Source: Myxococcaceae bacterium | GTDB lineage: Bacteria; Myxococcota; Myxococcia; Myxococcales; UBA5297 | NCBI GenBank assembly: GCA_017500825.1 | Contig: JAFVYB010000071.1 | Span: forward strand, 1 to 49,120 | Reading direction: 5' to 3' | DNA: 49,120 nt | In this document: one piece after another, positions 34,881-44,617 of the stretch | How positions within the stretch are numbered: the stretch's first letter is position 1 | Layout of the letters: each line of letters starts with the position of its first letter | Program-made: the position numbers and the translations under genes | Notes under the pieces: generated by a model | Told to the model about the DNA's origin: nothing | What the model saw: the letters and a program-made list of their open reading frames with translations, nothing else | Database searches by the model: none

Positions 34881-37349
34881 TCAGAGGAGCTTGAGGAAGC
34901 GGGCGAGGATCTTCTTTTCGCCAAGACCGGGGAAGCGCACGACAAGCGCGGCGTTGGGTCCCATCGGCCTGTGTTGAGAGACGACGACGCCCTCGCCAAA
35001 GCTGCCGTGGAAGACGCGCGCGCCCGGACCAGGCAGCGCACCATTGCCAGACCTCAACGCGGCGCGGCGCTCATCGTCCGAACGCTGATCAAAGTCGGCG
35101 TCCTGCGCGAAGGCGTCAGCTTCGAGCTCAACGACCACCTCTCCCCTAGAGCGCCTTGGCCTGGCCGGATGCTGCCCGGCCCCCCTCTCCTGTCGCCGCC
35201 CGCCCCTCGGCGCGCCCAGCCCGCGTTCCGGCGCTTCTTCACGCTCACGCTTCCGCGACGAAGTCTGCTCCAGGCTGAAATCGAAGAACTCAGGCGGGAT
35301 GTCGCGCAAAAAGCGCGAAGGATCGTTGAACTGCATGTTCCCGAAGAGCGAACGCGACCGGGCCAGCGAAAAGAAGAGCCGACGGCGCGCGCGCGTGATG
35401 CCGACGTAACAAAGACGCCTCTCCTCAGCGAGCTCCTCAGGGTCAGTGCCGAGCCCGCTGGCGGTCCAGCCGATGGCGCGTATGTGCGGAAAGACGCCCT
35501 CCTCCATGCCGGTGAGAAAGACCGTCTCAAATTCGAGGCCTTTGGCCGCGTGCAGCGTCATCAGTGACACCTTGCCCGCGCTTCCCTCGCCATCCGCGTC
35601 GCCGAGCAGACTGACCTGTTCGAGAAAGGCCTCCAGCGGTGTCAATTCGAGCGAGAGCCAGGCGTCCTCCTCTGCCAGTCTCGCCTGTTCGGCAAAGGCC
35701 GCGCGCTTCTCATTCGCCTGCGCCTGCAGACGGTCAAACTCTCCGGCAGCGCCCAAAAACTCACGCAGGTTCTCGGCGCGCTCCTCGGACTCCTGAGAGC
35801 CGTCTGCCTGCAGCGTGCGCAACAGGCCACTCAACTCAAACATGCGCGCGACAGCGCCGCGGGCGTCGCTGGAACTGGCGACTTCCTCGGACAACCGCTG
35901 GACGATCTCGCGAAAGCCGCAAAGGCGCTTGAGGATGCCGGCGTTGAGCTTGGGAACCTCAGACGCGCGCTCCAACGCCTCGTAGAGCGGAATGCCCTCC
36001 GCCTCGGCAAAGCTCTGCAGCCGTTCGACGCTCGTCGCGCCGATGCCTCGCGCCGGCTTGTTGATGACGCGCAGGAGGTCGGCGTCCGAACACGGATTGA
36101 TGGCCAGGCGCAAATAGGCGGCCGCGTCCTTGATCTCCTCGCGGTCATAAAAGGCGCGCCCACGCACCACGCGGTAGGGCACGCCTGCCAGGCGCAGCGC
36201 CTCCTCCAGCACGCGCGACTGGGCGTTGACGCGGTAAAAGACGGCGATGTCGGCAAAAGACACACCCTGTCGGGCGAGCCATTGAATCTTCTGCGCCACC
36301 AGACGCCCCTCGTCCCGCTCATTGCCGGCAAAGAGGAGGCCAAAGGGCAGCCCCTGCTCGCGCTCGGTCCACAGGCGCTTGGGCGCGCGGCGCGGATTTT
36401 TGGAGATGACCGCGTAGGCCGCGTCGAGGATCGCGCCATCCGATCGGTAGTTTTGCTCCAGCTTGACCACGGCCGCGCCCGGGAAGTGCTTCTCGAACGA
36501 GAGGATGTTGGTCGGATCGGCGCCGCGCCAGCGGTAGATCGACTGGTCGTCGTCGCCCACGGCGCACAGGTTGTCGTGGCCGGGCGGACAGAGCAGGCGG
36601 ATCAGGGCGTATTGGATGGGGTTGGTGTCCTGGAACTCGTCGACGAGGACGTATTCGAAGCGCCGCCGGTAAAATTCGAGCACCTCGCTGTCGCGCCGCA
36701 AAAGATCCACGAGCTCCAAAAGGAGGCTGCCGAAGTCGACAGCGTTGGCCGCGCGCAAAAGCGCCTCGTAGCGCGCGTAGACATCGCGCAGGTGCATCGA
36801 CATGCGATTGAGCTGCGAGGTGGCGATGTCGTTCGGTCGCTTGCCCTCGTTTTTGGCCTGATCGATGCGGAAGCGCACCTGCTGCGGCTTGAGCTCCTCC
36901 TCCAGACCGAGGTCCTTGAGGGCGCGCCGCAAGAGCTGCATCGAGTCGCCGTCGTCGTAGATGACAAACGAGCTCGTCAGGCCGACGCGCTCCGCCTCGC
37001 GGCGCAGGATCGTGGCCCCCAGGGAGTGGAAGGTCGACACCTGACAGGACGCCGCCATTGGCCCAAGCAGCTGGAAGAGTCGCGAGCGCATCTCGCCAGC
37101 CGCCTTGTTCGTGAAGGTCACCGCCAAAATGCGCCAGGGCGCGACGTTGCGGCGCAGCGCGAGATGAGCCACCCGGTGCGTGATCACGCGCGTCTTGCCG
37201 CTGCCCGCGCCCGCCAGAACGAGCAGGGGGCCCTGACCATGGAGCACCGCCGCGCGCTGTGCCTCGTTGAGTGGCGCGAGAAGCGCGTCGTCCTGGGCGT
37301 CCGCGCACCCGCCATCAGAAAAAGGATCGCCGTCCCAAAAGTCATTCAT
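34881..37349 (-). CDS. pcrA: UvrD/PcrA-type superfamily 1 DNA helicase
   Basis: 822-aa 3'-5' DNA helicase for nucleotide excision and replication repair and removal of recombination proteins. Q motif LNEAQRAAV, Walker A AGAGSGKT (46-53), Ia TFTNKAAGEM, II VDEFQDTNPIQY, III GDDDQSIYRWRGA, IV QNYRSDGAIL, V MTLHAAKGLEFETVFL and VI YVGITRARRRL are all present. The C-terminus ends with a Tudor-like module (VFHGSFGEGVVVSQ ... VRFPGLGEKKILARF), as in PcrA/UvrD. The frame is open to 37487, but ATG 37349 gives the family N-terminus. The ribosome site is weak. It is convergent with rpoC and divergent from the EcsC-like gene. Confidence 0.93.
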   Translation of the reverse strand: MNDFWDGDPFSDGGCADAQDDALLAPLNEAQRAAVLHGQGPLLVLAGAGSGKTRVITHRVAHLALRRNVAPWRILAVTFTNKAAGEMRSRLFQLLGPMAASCQVSTFHSLGATILRREAERVGLTSSFVIYDDGDSMQLLRRALKDLGLEEELKPQQVRFRIDQAKNEGKRPNDIATSQLNRMSMHLRDVYARYEALLRAANAVDFGSLLLELVDLLRRDSEVLEFYRRRFEYVLVDEFQDTNPIQYALIRLLCPPGHDNLCAVGDDDQSIYRWRGADPTNILSFEKHFPGAAVVKLEQNYRSDGAILDAAYAVISKNPRRAPKRLWTEREQGLPFGLLFAGNERDEGRLVAQKIQWLARQGVSFADIAVFYRVNAQSRVLEEALRLAGVPYRVVRGRAFYDREEIKDAAAYLRLAINPCSDADLLRVINKPARGIGATSVERLQSFAEAEGIPLYEALERASEVPKLNAGILKRLCGFREIVQRLSEEVASSSDARGAVARMFELSGLLRTLQADGSQESEERAENLREFLGAAGEFDRLQAQANEKRAAFAEQARLAEEDAWLSLELTPLEAFLEQVSLLGDADGEGSAGKVSLMTLHAAKGLEFETVFLTGMEEGVFPHIRAIGWTASGLGTDPEELAEERRLCYVGITRARRRLFFSLARSRSLFGNMQFNDPSRFLRDIPPEFFDFSLEQTSSRKREREEAPERGLGAPRGGRRQERGAGQHPARPRRSRGEVVVELEADAFAQDADFDQRSDDERRAALRSGNGALPGPGARVFHGSFGEGVVVSQHRPMGPNAALVVRFPGLGEKKILARFLKLL

Positions 37350-37562
37350 GGGCGCGCGCCTAAAACGGCGCTTCCACCAAAGTTCAAGGCCTTTCCTCGC
37401 CTTTCGCGGTGGCCGACAAGCCGCGCTTTGGAGCGTCACGCGCCCCGTCCCATTGCCCGCGCTCCCCCGCGCCGCCTCTATTGACAACGCCCCCCGATTC
37501 GATAGGCGCGCCGCCCCTCGTCAGCCCCCTCCCCTTCCCTTCTCCAAGCCCAGGAACCCGCC

Positions 37563-38126
37563 ATGCCCACCATGCCCCATCTCTCGCCCGCCCAGCTCAA
37601 GGCCCTGGCCAACGCGCAGCTCTCCAACCTGATCGTCTCCGAGGTGGGCCGCGCCAAAGCGCGCATCGCCGAACTCAAGCGCGTCTACCCTTCCGCCTCG
37701 GTCGCGGAGCTGGCCGAACGGCTGACCGACGCCAAAAAGAGCGTCGCCGGCACCTCTGGCGCTGTCAGCGGCATCTTCGGGCTCGTCTCTGTCCCGCTCG
37801 ACCTCGTGCTCATCGCCTACCTGCAGCTCTCCGTGATGATCGACGTCGCCGTGCTCCACGGCGCCAACCTCAAATCAGAGCGCGCGCAAGGCGAACTCGT
37901 CGACCTCTTCCACTACGCCAACGGCCTCGATCCGGTCGTCCGCGCCAGCCCGCGCCTCTTGGGCCAAATCGCCTTCTCACTGCTCAAGCGCGGCGGCTTC
38001 TCGCAATTTGGCCGCGCCATCCCGGTCGTCGCCTCGCCCGTCACCGCCTGGCTCAACAACAAAGCCATCGTCCGCGCCTGCCACGAGGCCATTGTCTTTT
38101 ATGGCCAGGAAAAGAACTGCAACTAG
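37563..38126 (+). CDS. EcsC-like protein
   Basis: 187-aa protein. A central hydrophobic segment (GTSGAVSGIFGLVSVPLDLVLIAYLQLSVMI) and the end IPVVASPVTAWLNNKAIVRACHEAIVFYG resemble the EcsC family (the ...IPxxGxxxxxxxN... to ...A...Y pattern). Function of EcsC-type proteins is poorly understood. ATG 37563 has AGGAA 8 nt upstream. It is a single gene between two minus-strand genes. Its stop codon (TAG) lies inside one copy of the AT-rich motif AGCTCGATTTAATT (38125-38138). Confidence 0.55.
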   Translation: MPTMPHLSPAQLKALANAQLSNLIVSEVGRAKARIAELKRVYPSASVAELAERLTDAKKSVAGTSGAVSGIFGLVSVPLDLVLIAYLQLSVMIDVAVLHGANLKSERAQGELVDLFHYANGLDPVVRASPRLLGQIAFSLLKRGGFSQFGRAIPVVASPVTAWLNNKAIVRACHEAIVFYGQEKNCN

Positions 38127-38138
38127 CTCGATTTAATT
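38125..38138 (+). repeat. AT-rich motif, copy C
   Basis: AGCTCGATTTAATT, identical to 48984-48997 and to the reverse complement of 83-96. It overlaps the end of the EcsC-like gene. The following 38139-38329 is an A/C-skewed spacer with one G/C-rich inverted repeat (CCGCGCT/AGCGCGG, about 38239-38262). Confidence 0.5.
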
Positions 38139-38329
38139 ATTGAGTCTTCCCCCAAAAATAACACCCAATTCACGCCAAACAACTCATTCAAACCAATTCA
38201 TTCCACATAAAAACCTCCCAACACCTTTCAACCCAAACCGCGCTTGATGTCCTGAGCGCGGCGCGGGCTGATTCCTGATGCGCCCCCGCGCCTCTCCATT
38301 TCTTTTGCAATACTGATTCCACCATTCAT

Positions 38330-40168
38330 TCATCGTTCCCGATCGAGCATTTTATCCCGATATTCCAGCAAGGCCCTGACATACGACCAGCCGAGCGCCC
38401 TGATAGAACCATCCCCCTGAATCGTCCGATCCTGCCCAGTCGCGCAGTCAAACTCATGCACTTGATCTTCTTTGACTATCCCAAATCGATCACCACCTTG
38501 ATGTTGATAAAAGCAAAAACCATCTTTATCCATAAACATATTTCGACTAAAATAAAACTCTGAAGCATCTATCCCCAACTGACCGAGTAGCGTCGCCGCC
38601 AGATCCGCCTGTGAACCCTGAAGATTCATGATCTGGCTTTGCCGGACGACGCCGCCGAGCCAGAGCATGGGAATCTCGTAGCGCCGCGCGTCTGAAACAT
38701 CAAATGGTGACCCGTGATGCCCGTGATCCGCGACAAAGATGACGAGCGTTTTTTCCCAAAGCGGCGTCTTTTTCAGGCGATCGATAAATTTTCCAAAAGA
38801 ATCGTCCGCATAGGCAATGGCGCGCAACATGCGGCTGTCGCATTCTTCGCAGGCAAACGTCGGCGCCTGAAAATCTTCCGGGACATCAAACGGCTCGTGA
38901 TTGGACAGCGTCAGTAAGACAGAAAAGAATGGCCGCGCGCCCTCATATTTTTCCAAATCATCGGCGACCGCGTCAAAAAAGGCGTGATCATGCACACCCC
39001 AGGCGATTCTTGGCAGTTCTGGAGAAAAATCCCGATTGCCCATAATTTTTTCAAACTCATTATTCTTCAGCCATACTTTCAATCCAAATAAAGACAAGTC
39101 ACCACCATAATAGAAACGGGTTAAATAAGAATAATCTTTCAAAACCTTTGAAAGCGAAGGCATAGATATCGCGTCTACCCCTATAGGATTTCCCTGAAGA
39201 ATCACCTTGAGCGCCCCAATTGTTCCTGATTCATTAGCATAAAAATTTTTAAACAAAATTCCTTCGCGCGCCAGGCGGTCGAATTGCGGCGTCGTCTTGA
39301 GCGCCTGATTTCCATGAAAAAAGCTGATGACGTTGGATGAAAAACTCTCGCCGATGACCAGGATGATGTTTGGCCTGTCCGCGGTCAGGAGTTTTTCTTC
39401 TGACTTATCGTCATCTGCATATTCAAAATCACGAACCTCCAGATCTTTTGGATAAACGCATTCAGGAAGCTCACGAATCGTTGGCAGGATTTGATAAAGC
39501 GTCACATACAAAGGATTCTTTAAACTTTCCAAAGCGAAAGTGACATCCGCCTCTTGGTTAGCTCCAAAAAAATCATCATTCATCTGATCATTTTTATAGG
39601 GCGTCGCGCCGACAAAGGCGCTCAGGCAGAGAATCGCGCTGATGGGGATATAGACGACGAGATCGCTGCGGCGAAACGCTGTCTTGCAATTGATTTCGCG
39701 AAACAATGTCCACCAGGCGAGAGCGCCCAACATGGCCAGACACGGCAAAAAGCGAAGCACGATATCGACAAAGAGCGCTCCTGAAAGATTCGCCCAAATC
39801 GCCGCCGGATCGCGGGCCGTTTTGATGATGTCAAAGTTACAGCGGATGCCCCAGAAGCGATAAATGAGGAGGTCGACGGTGTTGACGATGGAAATCAACA
39901 CAATGGCGATGGCGGCATAGAATTTGAGCCAGCGCTCTGTTTTAGCTAAAAAAAACTGCGCTCCAATCAAAAGCGCGGGAATGACCGTCAGCGCCGAGGC
40001 AAAAATGACATCCGCCGCGACAGAATAATGAACGATGAGCGGCCACAGTTCGCGGCCCAATGTCGAGGCGCGCGGCCAATTATCCAGGGCAAAGGCGACG
40101 CGATGGAGGACCGATGTCAGATAAAAAAATGAAAAAAAGCCTGTCACGAGTTTGAGGCGGGAAAACAT
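38330..40168 (-). CDS. LTA-synthase/phosphoethanolamine-transferase-type membrane sulfatase-fold enzyme
   Basis: 612-aa membrane enzyme with five N-terminal transmembrane helices (about 8-28, 52-75, 84-104, 131-154, 171-190) and a large periplasmic alkaline-phosphatase-fold domain. Metal ligands fit the LtaS/EptA pattern: Glu274 in VIGESFSS, a candidate nucleophile Thr316 in ESGTIGALK, and Asp481-His482 in VADHGHHGSP. Such enzymes transfer phosphoglycerol or phosphoethanolamine to surface glycolipids or glycans. ATG 40168 is chosen over 40189 because AGAGGAA lies 6 nt upstream. AT-richer than its neighbours and preceded by the 25-nt element shared with 5589-5613. The acceptor is unknown. Confidence 0.8.
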   Translation of the reverse strand: MFSRLKLVTGFFSFFYLTSVLHRVAFALDNWPRASTLGRELWPLIVHYSVAADVIFASALTVIPALLIGAQFFLAKTERWLKFYAAIAIVLISIVNTVDLLIYRFWGIRCNFDIIKTARDPAAIWANLSGALFVDIVLRFLPCLAMLGALAWWTLFREINCKTAFRRSDLVVYIPISAILCLSAFVGATPYKNDQMNDDFFGANQEADVTFALESLKNPLYVTLYQILPTIRELPECVYPKDLEVRDFEYADDDKSEEKLLTADRPNIILVIGESFSSNVISFFHGNQALKTTPQFDRLAREGILFKNFYANESGTIGALKVILQGNPIGVDAISMPSLSKVLKDYSYLTRFYYGGDLSLFGLKVWLKNNEFEKIMGNRDFSPELPRIAWGVHDHAFFDAVADDLEKYEGARPFFSVLLTLSNHEPFDVPEDFQAPTFACEECDSRMLRAIAYADDSFGKFIDRLKKTPLWEKTLVIFVADHGHHGSPFDVSDARRYEIPMLWLGGVVRQSQIMNLQGSQADLAATLLGQLGIDASEFYFSRNMFMDKDGFCFYQHQGGDRFGIVKEDQVHEFDCATGQDRTIQGDGSIRALGWSYVRALLEYRDKMLDRER

Positions 40169-40190
40169 GTCGTTCCTCTTAAAAAACATT

Positions 40191-40215
40191 AAAAATTAAA
40201 CCGGCGTGTTTGATG
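40191..40215 (-). repeat. 25-nt shared AT-rich element, copy D
   Basis: Matches 5589-5613 except two positions by eye (core AATTAAACCGGCGTGT, 40194-40209). On the minus strand it ends 22 nt before the ATG of the membrane sulfatase gene, leaving room for a short leader only, so it may overlap the promoter. Confidence 0.6.
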
Positions 40216-40390
40216 TCGACAGAACGGGCATCGGCATGGACGGCAAAATTTGGAGAAACCAAACAAAGCGCGCAGAAACCATTTAATTCATTAAAAAAGC
40301 GCGTCCAAAAGTCCGCGTCGAGGACAGGCCATTCATTTTGTCAACAACGCGATTGATTGAATCAACGGCATGAATGGCGCCTGTTTCAGA

Positions 40391-40422
40391 GAGAAAAAAG
40401 GGCTCCGTCGGCGGGAGCCCTT
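40391..40422 (-). terminator. Terminator of the REC-DnaJ gene
   Basis: On the minus strand AAGGGCTCC / GGAGCCCTT forms a 9-bp stem (40414-40422 and 40399-40407), followed by a T run and TCTC, 64 nt past the stop codon. Confidence 0.85.
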
Positions 40423-40485
40423 GGGTGTCGGCCTTGTCAGTGGGCGCGAACATTTAAAACGGCGCGGCGTGTCTTTGATCGGCGC

Positions 40486-42717
40486 TCACCGCCCGCGTCC
40501 CAAAAGCCTGAGCTCGCGCAGGGCCTCGATGCAGTCCGGGTTGACCTGAAGCGCGTGTTCGAAGTGGCTCTGCGCCCGGTCGGGGCGGTTGTTCGACTTC
40601 TCGATGTAGCCGAGGAACAGGTGCGCCTGATCGTAGCGCGGGTTGAGCTGGATGGCGCGGTTGAGCTGGAGGCAGGCGCGCTCGACGGTGGCCGGATCGC
40701 GCGGCGCCAGGTGCCAGGCGCTCCAGCCGAGCCAGGCGTGGAAGATGCCCTCGTCGCCGCACAGCTCGATCGCCTGCTGAAAGAGCTTGCAGGCCTCGGC
40801 GTAGTTTTTCTGGCGGAAGAGCGATTCGCCGAGCTGGAACTTGCCCTCGGCGGCCAGCGCCTGTGAGCCGGCGTCTGGCGAGGGCGATTTGGTCTGGCGC
40901 TCCAGTTCGAGCTCGTAGCGCTGGCGTTCGCCCTCGTCGACCAGGGTGTCGTGCGCGATCGAGATGAGGTCGAAGATCTCGGCCGCCAGGCGGTGGACCT
41001 CGGCCGAGGAGGCGCCGAAGTGCTTGTCCGGGTGGTATTCGCGCGCCAGGGCGAAATAGGCCTTTTTGATCTTGGCCGTGGTGGCGTCGGGGCGCACGCC
41101 GAGGCGGTCGAAGTAGTCCTTGCGCTGCATCTCGGCGAGGGTGGCGGCCAGGCGCTCGCGCTGACTGCGCGTGTCGTTCGTCATCGCCGCCAAATTGAAG
41201 ACGCCCGAGAGCTCCGGCATCAGCGAGACACCCTTGCGCGCGGCAAGGCCTCCCTGGGGCACGAGCGGCGCCGCGTTCCAGTCCATGCCCGTCTCGCCAA
41301 AGCCTGGGGAGGACGGCGCGCCTGTCGAATCCGGAGTCGACGCCTCGGTAAGAGGCGTGTCGTCCGCGGCTTTGGCCGGCGGCTGCGAGGGGGGCAGAGG
41401 CGGCGGCAGCGAAGAGGGCAGCGAGGGCGCGGCGGCTGTCGGCTTGTCGTCTTCGGCGCCGTCAAAGGGGATAGGCTGGCTGGCGCGCGTCTTTTTCAGG
41501 ACGATCATCTGCGCACAGCTCAAGGCGTAGATGAGCTTGAGCGTGGCGCCGGGCGGCAACAGGTCGAGCGCGAGCAGCGTCGAGACGCTCTTCATCCCGT
41601 CCATGGCCTTCAAAAGCGAGGTCTCCTCCTCGTCGAGGCCGATCTCCTGGAAGCGCAGCAGCGGGTCGTCGGCGGGGTGGACGTAAAGGCCGCGCACATC
41701 GCCCAGGGCCTCGTCCAGGCGCGCCTCGTCGTAGCCGCGCTTGATGCCCTCGTAGAGGATCTCGACCGGCGTCATCTCCAGGCCGCTCGTCTCGGCCGGC
41801 ACCTCGGCGTCGGGGTTGAACTGGTAGTCGCCCGTCTTCCAGCTGAAGATGTCGAACAGCTTGGTCTGCAACTGCAGCGAGAGGGCGTAGTTGAGGTTGT
41901 GCGGATTGATGCAGCCCATCTCGATCAGCACCGTCCCCTGCTGGCGCCCGGTGGCCTTCATCCGGTTGAGGCTCTCCTGGCACTCGGCCTCGGAGATCAT
42001 CTTCTCACGGACCATCAGCTTGCCCAGGCACTCGGAGAGGAGGTTCGACTTGACCGACACCGGGTGGCCGTCGCGGAAGTAGACGATCTTCTTGACCTTA
42101 TCCCGCTTGAGCAAAAGCGCGCCCGTCGAGCGCCAGCGGATGAGGTCGACGAGGAGCTCGGGAAAGGGCTTTTGGTCGAGGGTGCCGCGGATCGTCCGCT
42201 TGGAGGAGCGCTTCTGGGCCGAGGACGAGGACTCGACGGCGGCCACTTCGGCGCGGGCGCGGTCGTCGGCGAATTCGTCGGCGGGCTTGGCGTCAAATTC
42301 GGCGCGCGCCGCGGCCACGCCGGCCAGGTTGGGATAGCGATCGCCGAGCGCGTTTTTGAGCGCTTCGCGCAGCTTGCCGATGTGGATCGGTTTTTCGAGG
42401 AAGGCGCTGACTTTGTATTTGCGCACCGAGTCGGCCTCATGCGCCGAGGCCTTGTAGGCGCCCGAGATGAAGATGATCGGCACGTCGTGGCCCCGGGGCA
42501 GCTGGCGCACGCGGCGGGCGAACTCGAAGCCGTGCATCGACGGCAACAGCAGGTCGAGGATGACGATGTCCGGGCGGCGCTTGGTGAAGGTCTTGAAGGC
42601 CCAGGATCCGTCCTTCTCCACCTGGACGGCGAACCCCTCGGAGGTCAGCGTCTCGGCGAGCATTCTCTGGATGGCGCGATCGTCGTCGACGATCATGGCG
42701 GTGACGTGTCTTTCCAC
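40486..42717 (-). CDS. Response regulator with DUF4388, DnaJ and TPR domains
   Basis: 743-aa multidomain protein. The receiver domain has Asp11-13, phospho-acceptor Asp55 (VILDLLLPS) and Lys109 (FLEKP). A DUF4388/PATAN-like domain follows (about 177-300: GTLDQKPFPELLVDLIRWRS, GALLLKRDKVKKIVYFRDG). A P/A-rich linker leads to a J domain (about 532-605) with an intact HPD in AREYHPDKHF. The C-terminus has TPR repeats (FQLGESLFRQKNYAEACKLF, AIQLNPRYDQAHLFLGYIEK). The J domain should recruit DnaK, with phosphorylation and the TPRs choosing clients; this is inference. GTG 42717 has AGAGGAG upstream. The combination is best known from myxobacteria-like genomes. Confidence 0.85.
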   Translation of the reverse strand: MERHVTAMIVDDDRAIQRMLAETLTSEGFAVQVEKDGSWAFKTFTKRRPDIVILDLLLPSMHGFEFARRVRQLPRGHDVPIIFISGAYKASAHEADSVRKYKVSAFLEKPIHIGKLREALKNALGDRYPNLAGVAAARAEFDAKPADEFADDRARAEVAAVESSSSAQKRSSKRTIRGTLDQKPFPELLVDLIRWRSTGALLLKRDKVKKIVYFRDGHPVSVKSNLLSECLGKLMVREKMISEAECQESLNRMKATGRQQGTVLIEMGCINPHNLNYALSLQLQTKLFDIFSWKTGDYQFNPDAEVPAETSGLEMTPVEILYEGIKRGYDEARLDEALGDVRGLYVHPADDPLLRFQEIGLDEEETSLLKAMDGMKSVSTLLALDLLPPGATLKLIYALSCAQMIVLKKTRASQPIPFDGAEDDKPTAAAPSLPSSLPPPLPPSQPPAKAADDTPLTEASTPDSTGAPSSPGFGETGMDWNAAPLVPQGGLAARKGVSLMPELSGVFNLAAMTNDTRSQRERLAATLAEMQRKDYFDRLGVRPDATTAKIKKAYFALAREYHPDKHFGASSAEVHRLAAEIFDLISIAHDTLVDEGERQRYELELERQTKSPSPDAGSQALAAEGKFQLGESLFRQKNYAEACKLFQQAIELCGDEGIFHAWLGWSAWHLAPRDPATVERACLQLNRAIQLNPRYDQAHLFLGYIEKSNNRPDRAQSHFEHALQVNPDCIEALRELRLLGRGR

Positions 42718-42820
42718 AGGGGTCTCCTCTGATGGTTGGCGGGCGGCGCCCAGCTGTTCGTCTCGATAGAGGGGGGGCGAAAAAGCCGCGCGAGTCTTCA
42801 CTGCGGCAGAGTCGAGGCAA

Positions 42821-42861
42821 GAAAAAGAAAGGCCCCGGACCGGACTGCGCGGCGGGGCCTT
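42821..42861 (-). terminator. Terminator of the MFS gene
   Basis: On the minus strand AAGGCCCCG / CGGGGCCTT (42853-42861 and 42829-42837) is followed by TTTCTTTTTC. It lies right after the MFS stop and 104 nt before the start of the REC-DnaJ gene, so the two genes are separate transcripts. Confidence 0.85.
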
Positions 42862-42871
42862 GAGGCGGGCT

Positions 42872-44212
42872 TCAGGCGGCCTTTTCCGCCTCTGTCCGGG
42901 GGGCTTCGCTTCCGCGCGTGGTGAGCGTCTCCAGGCCTCTGGCGTTCGGACCGCGCTCCGCCTTCCAGAGAAGGAGTGAGAAGGCGATGCCGACGGCCAC
43001 CAGCCCCGTGAAGATGAGCATCATCGGCATGTAGTCGGCGCCCGCGTCCGTCACGTGGCGCGCGTTGACGCGGCCGATGAGCCAGGGAACGAGCATCATC
43101 CCGATCTGCTGGAACATGGTCATCACCCCGAGCGCGGTACCGACGTTCCGCTCCGGCACCAGATAGGCGACAGCGGGCCACATCACCGCCGGGACGAGCG
43201 AGAAGGCGACGCCCATCAGCACCATCGGCAGCCACGGCGTGAGGGACGTGTTCATCAGCAACAGGTAGTTGGGCACGAGCAGGAGCGTCCCGACGACCAT
43301 CAGCGTGGCGCGACGGCCGACGTTGTCGACGAGGAGGCCGAAGAGCGGGGTGAAGATCATCGATCCGAGGATCAGGCTGCTGTTGAGCGCGCCCGCCCCC
43401 TCCAGGCTGGTGCCGTGGACCGTCTGGAAGAACTTCACCGCGAAGCTGCGGAAGGGAAAGATGGCCGCGTAGAAGGTCACGCACAGGGCGACGACAAACC
43501 AGTAGGTGCGGCCGAACGAGAGGATGGCCTTGAACTCGATCTTGTCGGTCTCGCCGGCGGCGCCCAGGTCGTAGCGGCGGCTGCCGTGGCGCTCGATGGC
43601 CCAGTAGGCGATCGCGGTGACGAGGCTGACGGCGGCGAAGGCGAGCGCGATGAGGAGCGGCCCCTGCCAGGTGTCGAAGGCGCCCTTGGCCCAGCGCGGC
43701 GACCAGTCGGCGGCGAACGATCCGAGGCGCGCGATTGTCAGATTGAGGCCGAAGGCGAAGCTGAGCTCCTTGCCCTTGAACCAGCGCGCGATGCCGGCGG
43801 TGACGGCGACGATCAGCGACTCGGCGCCCAGCCCAAAGCAGCAGCGACCGGCGAGCATCATGCCGTAGCCGTAGTGGCCGCTGATGGCCGTCAGACCCGC
43901 GCCGACAAGGCAGATGGTGGCGAAGATGGCCGTGGCCCGGTGCGCGCCGACGCGGTCGATGAAGACGCCGCTGACGAGCAGCATCGCCAGGTTGGGCAGC
44001 GAATAGGCGCTGAAGAGCAGGCCGAACCGCTCGGCGTCGATGCCGAGGTCCTTGTTCAGGAGCTCTTCGAGCGGGTTGAGGCAGTCGTAGACGTAATAGT
44101 TGCCGAACATCGCCAGGCTCACGATCACGAGGACGAGCCAGCGGTAGGCGGTGGGCGGCGGCGGCAGTGCCTGGGGCGCTGGCGTCAGAGAGAGGGCGGC
44201 GGTGTCGGCCAT
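42872..44212 (-). CDS. MFS transporter, MFSD1-like
   Basis: 446-aa inner-membrane protein with twelve predicted helices in two six-helix halves. The loop 2-3 motif is DRVGAHRATAIF and the equivalent in the second half is DNVGRRATLMVV. The beginning (NYYVYDCLNPLEELLNKDLG, FGLLFSAYSLPNLAMLLVSG) resembles the MFSD1 group of proton-coupled (peptide) transporters; this is a resemblance only. The ATG at 44212 begins the family-like N-terminus; CAAGG lies about 12 nt upstream. The frame extends to 44641 without support. The substrate is unknown. Confidence 0.75.
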   Translation of the reverse strand: MADTAALSLTPAPQALPPPPTAYRWLVLVIVSLAMFGNYYVYDCLNPLEELLNKDLGIDAERFGLLFSAYSLPNLAMLLVSGVFIDRVGAHRATAIFATICLVGAGLTAISGHYGYGMMLAGRCCFGLGAESLIVAVTAGIARWFKGKELSFAFGLNLTIARLGSFAADWSPRWAKGAFDTWQGPLLIALAFAAVSLVTAIAYWAIERHGSRRYDLGAAGETDKIEFKAILSFGRTYWFVVALCVTFYAAIFPFRSFAVKFFQTVHGTSLEGAGALNSSLILGSMIFTPLFGLLVDNVGRRATLMVVGTLLLVPNYLLLMNTSLTPWLPMVLMGVAFSLVPAVMWPAVAYLVPERNVGTALGVMTMFQQIGMMLVPWLIGRVNARHVTDAGADYMPMMLIFTGLVAVGIAFSLLLWKAERGPNARGLETLTTRGSEAPRTEAEKAA

Positions 44213-44617
44213 GGTCGGGGTGCCTTGCGAGAGGGGGAAGCGACTGAGGGTGAGGGGGCTAAGCGCCAGGGCGCGGGCGTGTCCGGTATGGGCGAAGCGG
44301 GCGTCGAGGCGTGGGGCGTTCAGAAGAAAAACAGCTGAAACTCCCCTGCCCCCGGAATGGGCGGCGCCTCTTGCGTCAAAGAAAGGCCGGCTTGCAAAGA
44401 AAACCGCGAGCGCGCGGCATCCGCGGACTGTCGACGGCGACAGAGCGTCCAGTCTGCCTCCTGTCCCGCCCGGCGCGCACGCCTTTGAACCCACGCGTTC
44501 GAGCGCCTTGGGACCGTCCATAGCGCCCGCGCCCGCCTCGGATGGACAGCCGATTTTCTTCCGGCTATCGGGCCCGCCCTTTGCGCGCGCCTCTCCTCTG
44601 ACCGCGCCGCCACCGCC
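44213..44617. other. Divergent intergenic region
   Basis: 405 nt between the MFS gene (-) and the ABC ATPase gene (+). GC-rich, without convincing ORFs, terminators or a clear promoter pair. It must contain the promoters of both genes. Confidence 0.4.

Larger units (their letters stand above)
40169..40485. other. AT-rich spacer upstream of the membrane sulfatase gene
   Basis: 317 nt. It holds the 25-nt element (40191-40215) and a T-rich leader on the minus strand, then A/T-rich sequence (40216-40380) and the terminator of the REC-DnaJ gene (40391-40422). No gene seen. Confidence 0.5.

Noticed and set aside
38239..38262. Terminator after the EcsC-like gene
   Set aside because: CCGCGCT/AGCGCGG makes a 7-bp stem, but no T run follows on either strand, so I left it as an unexplained inverted repeat.
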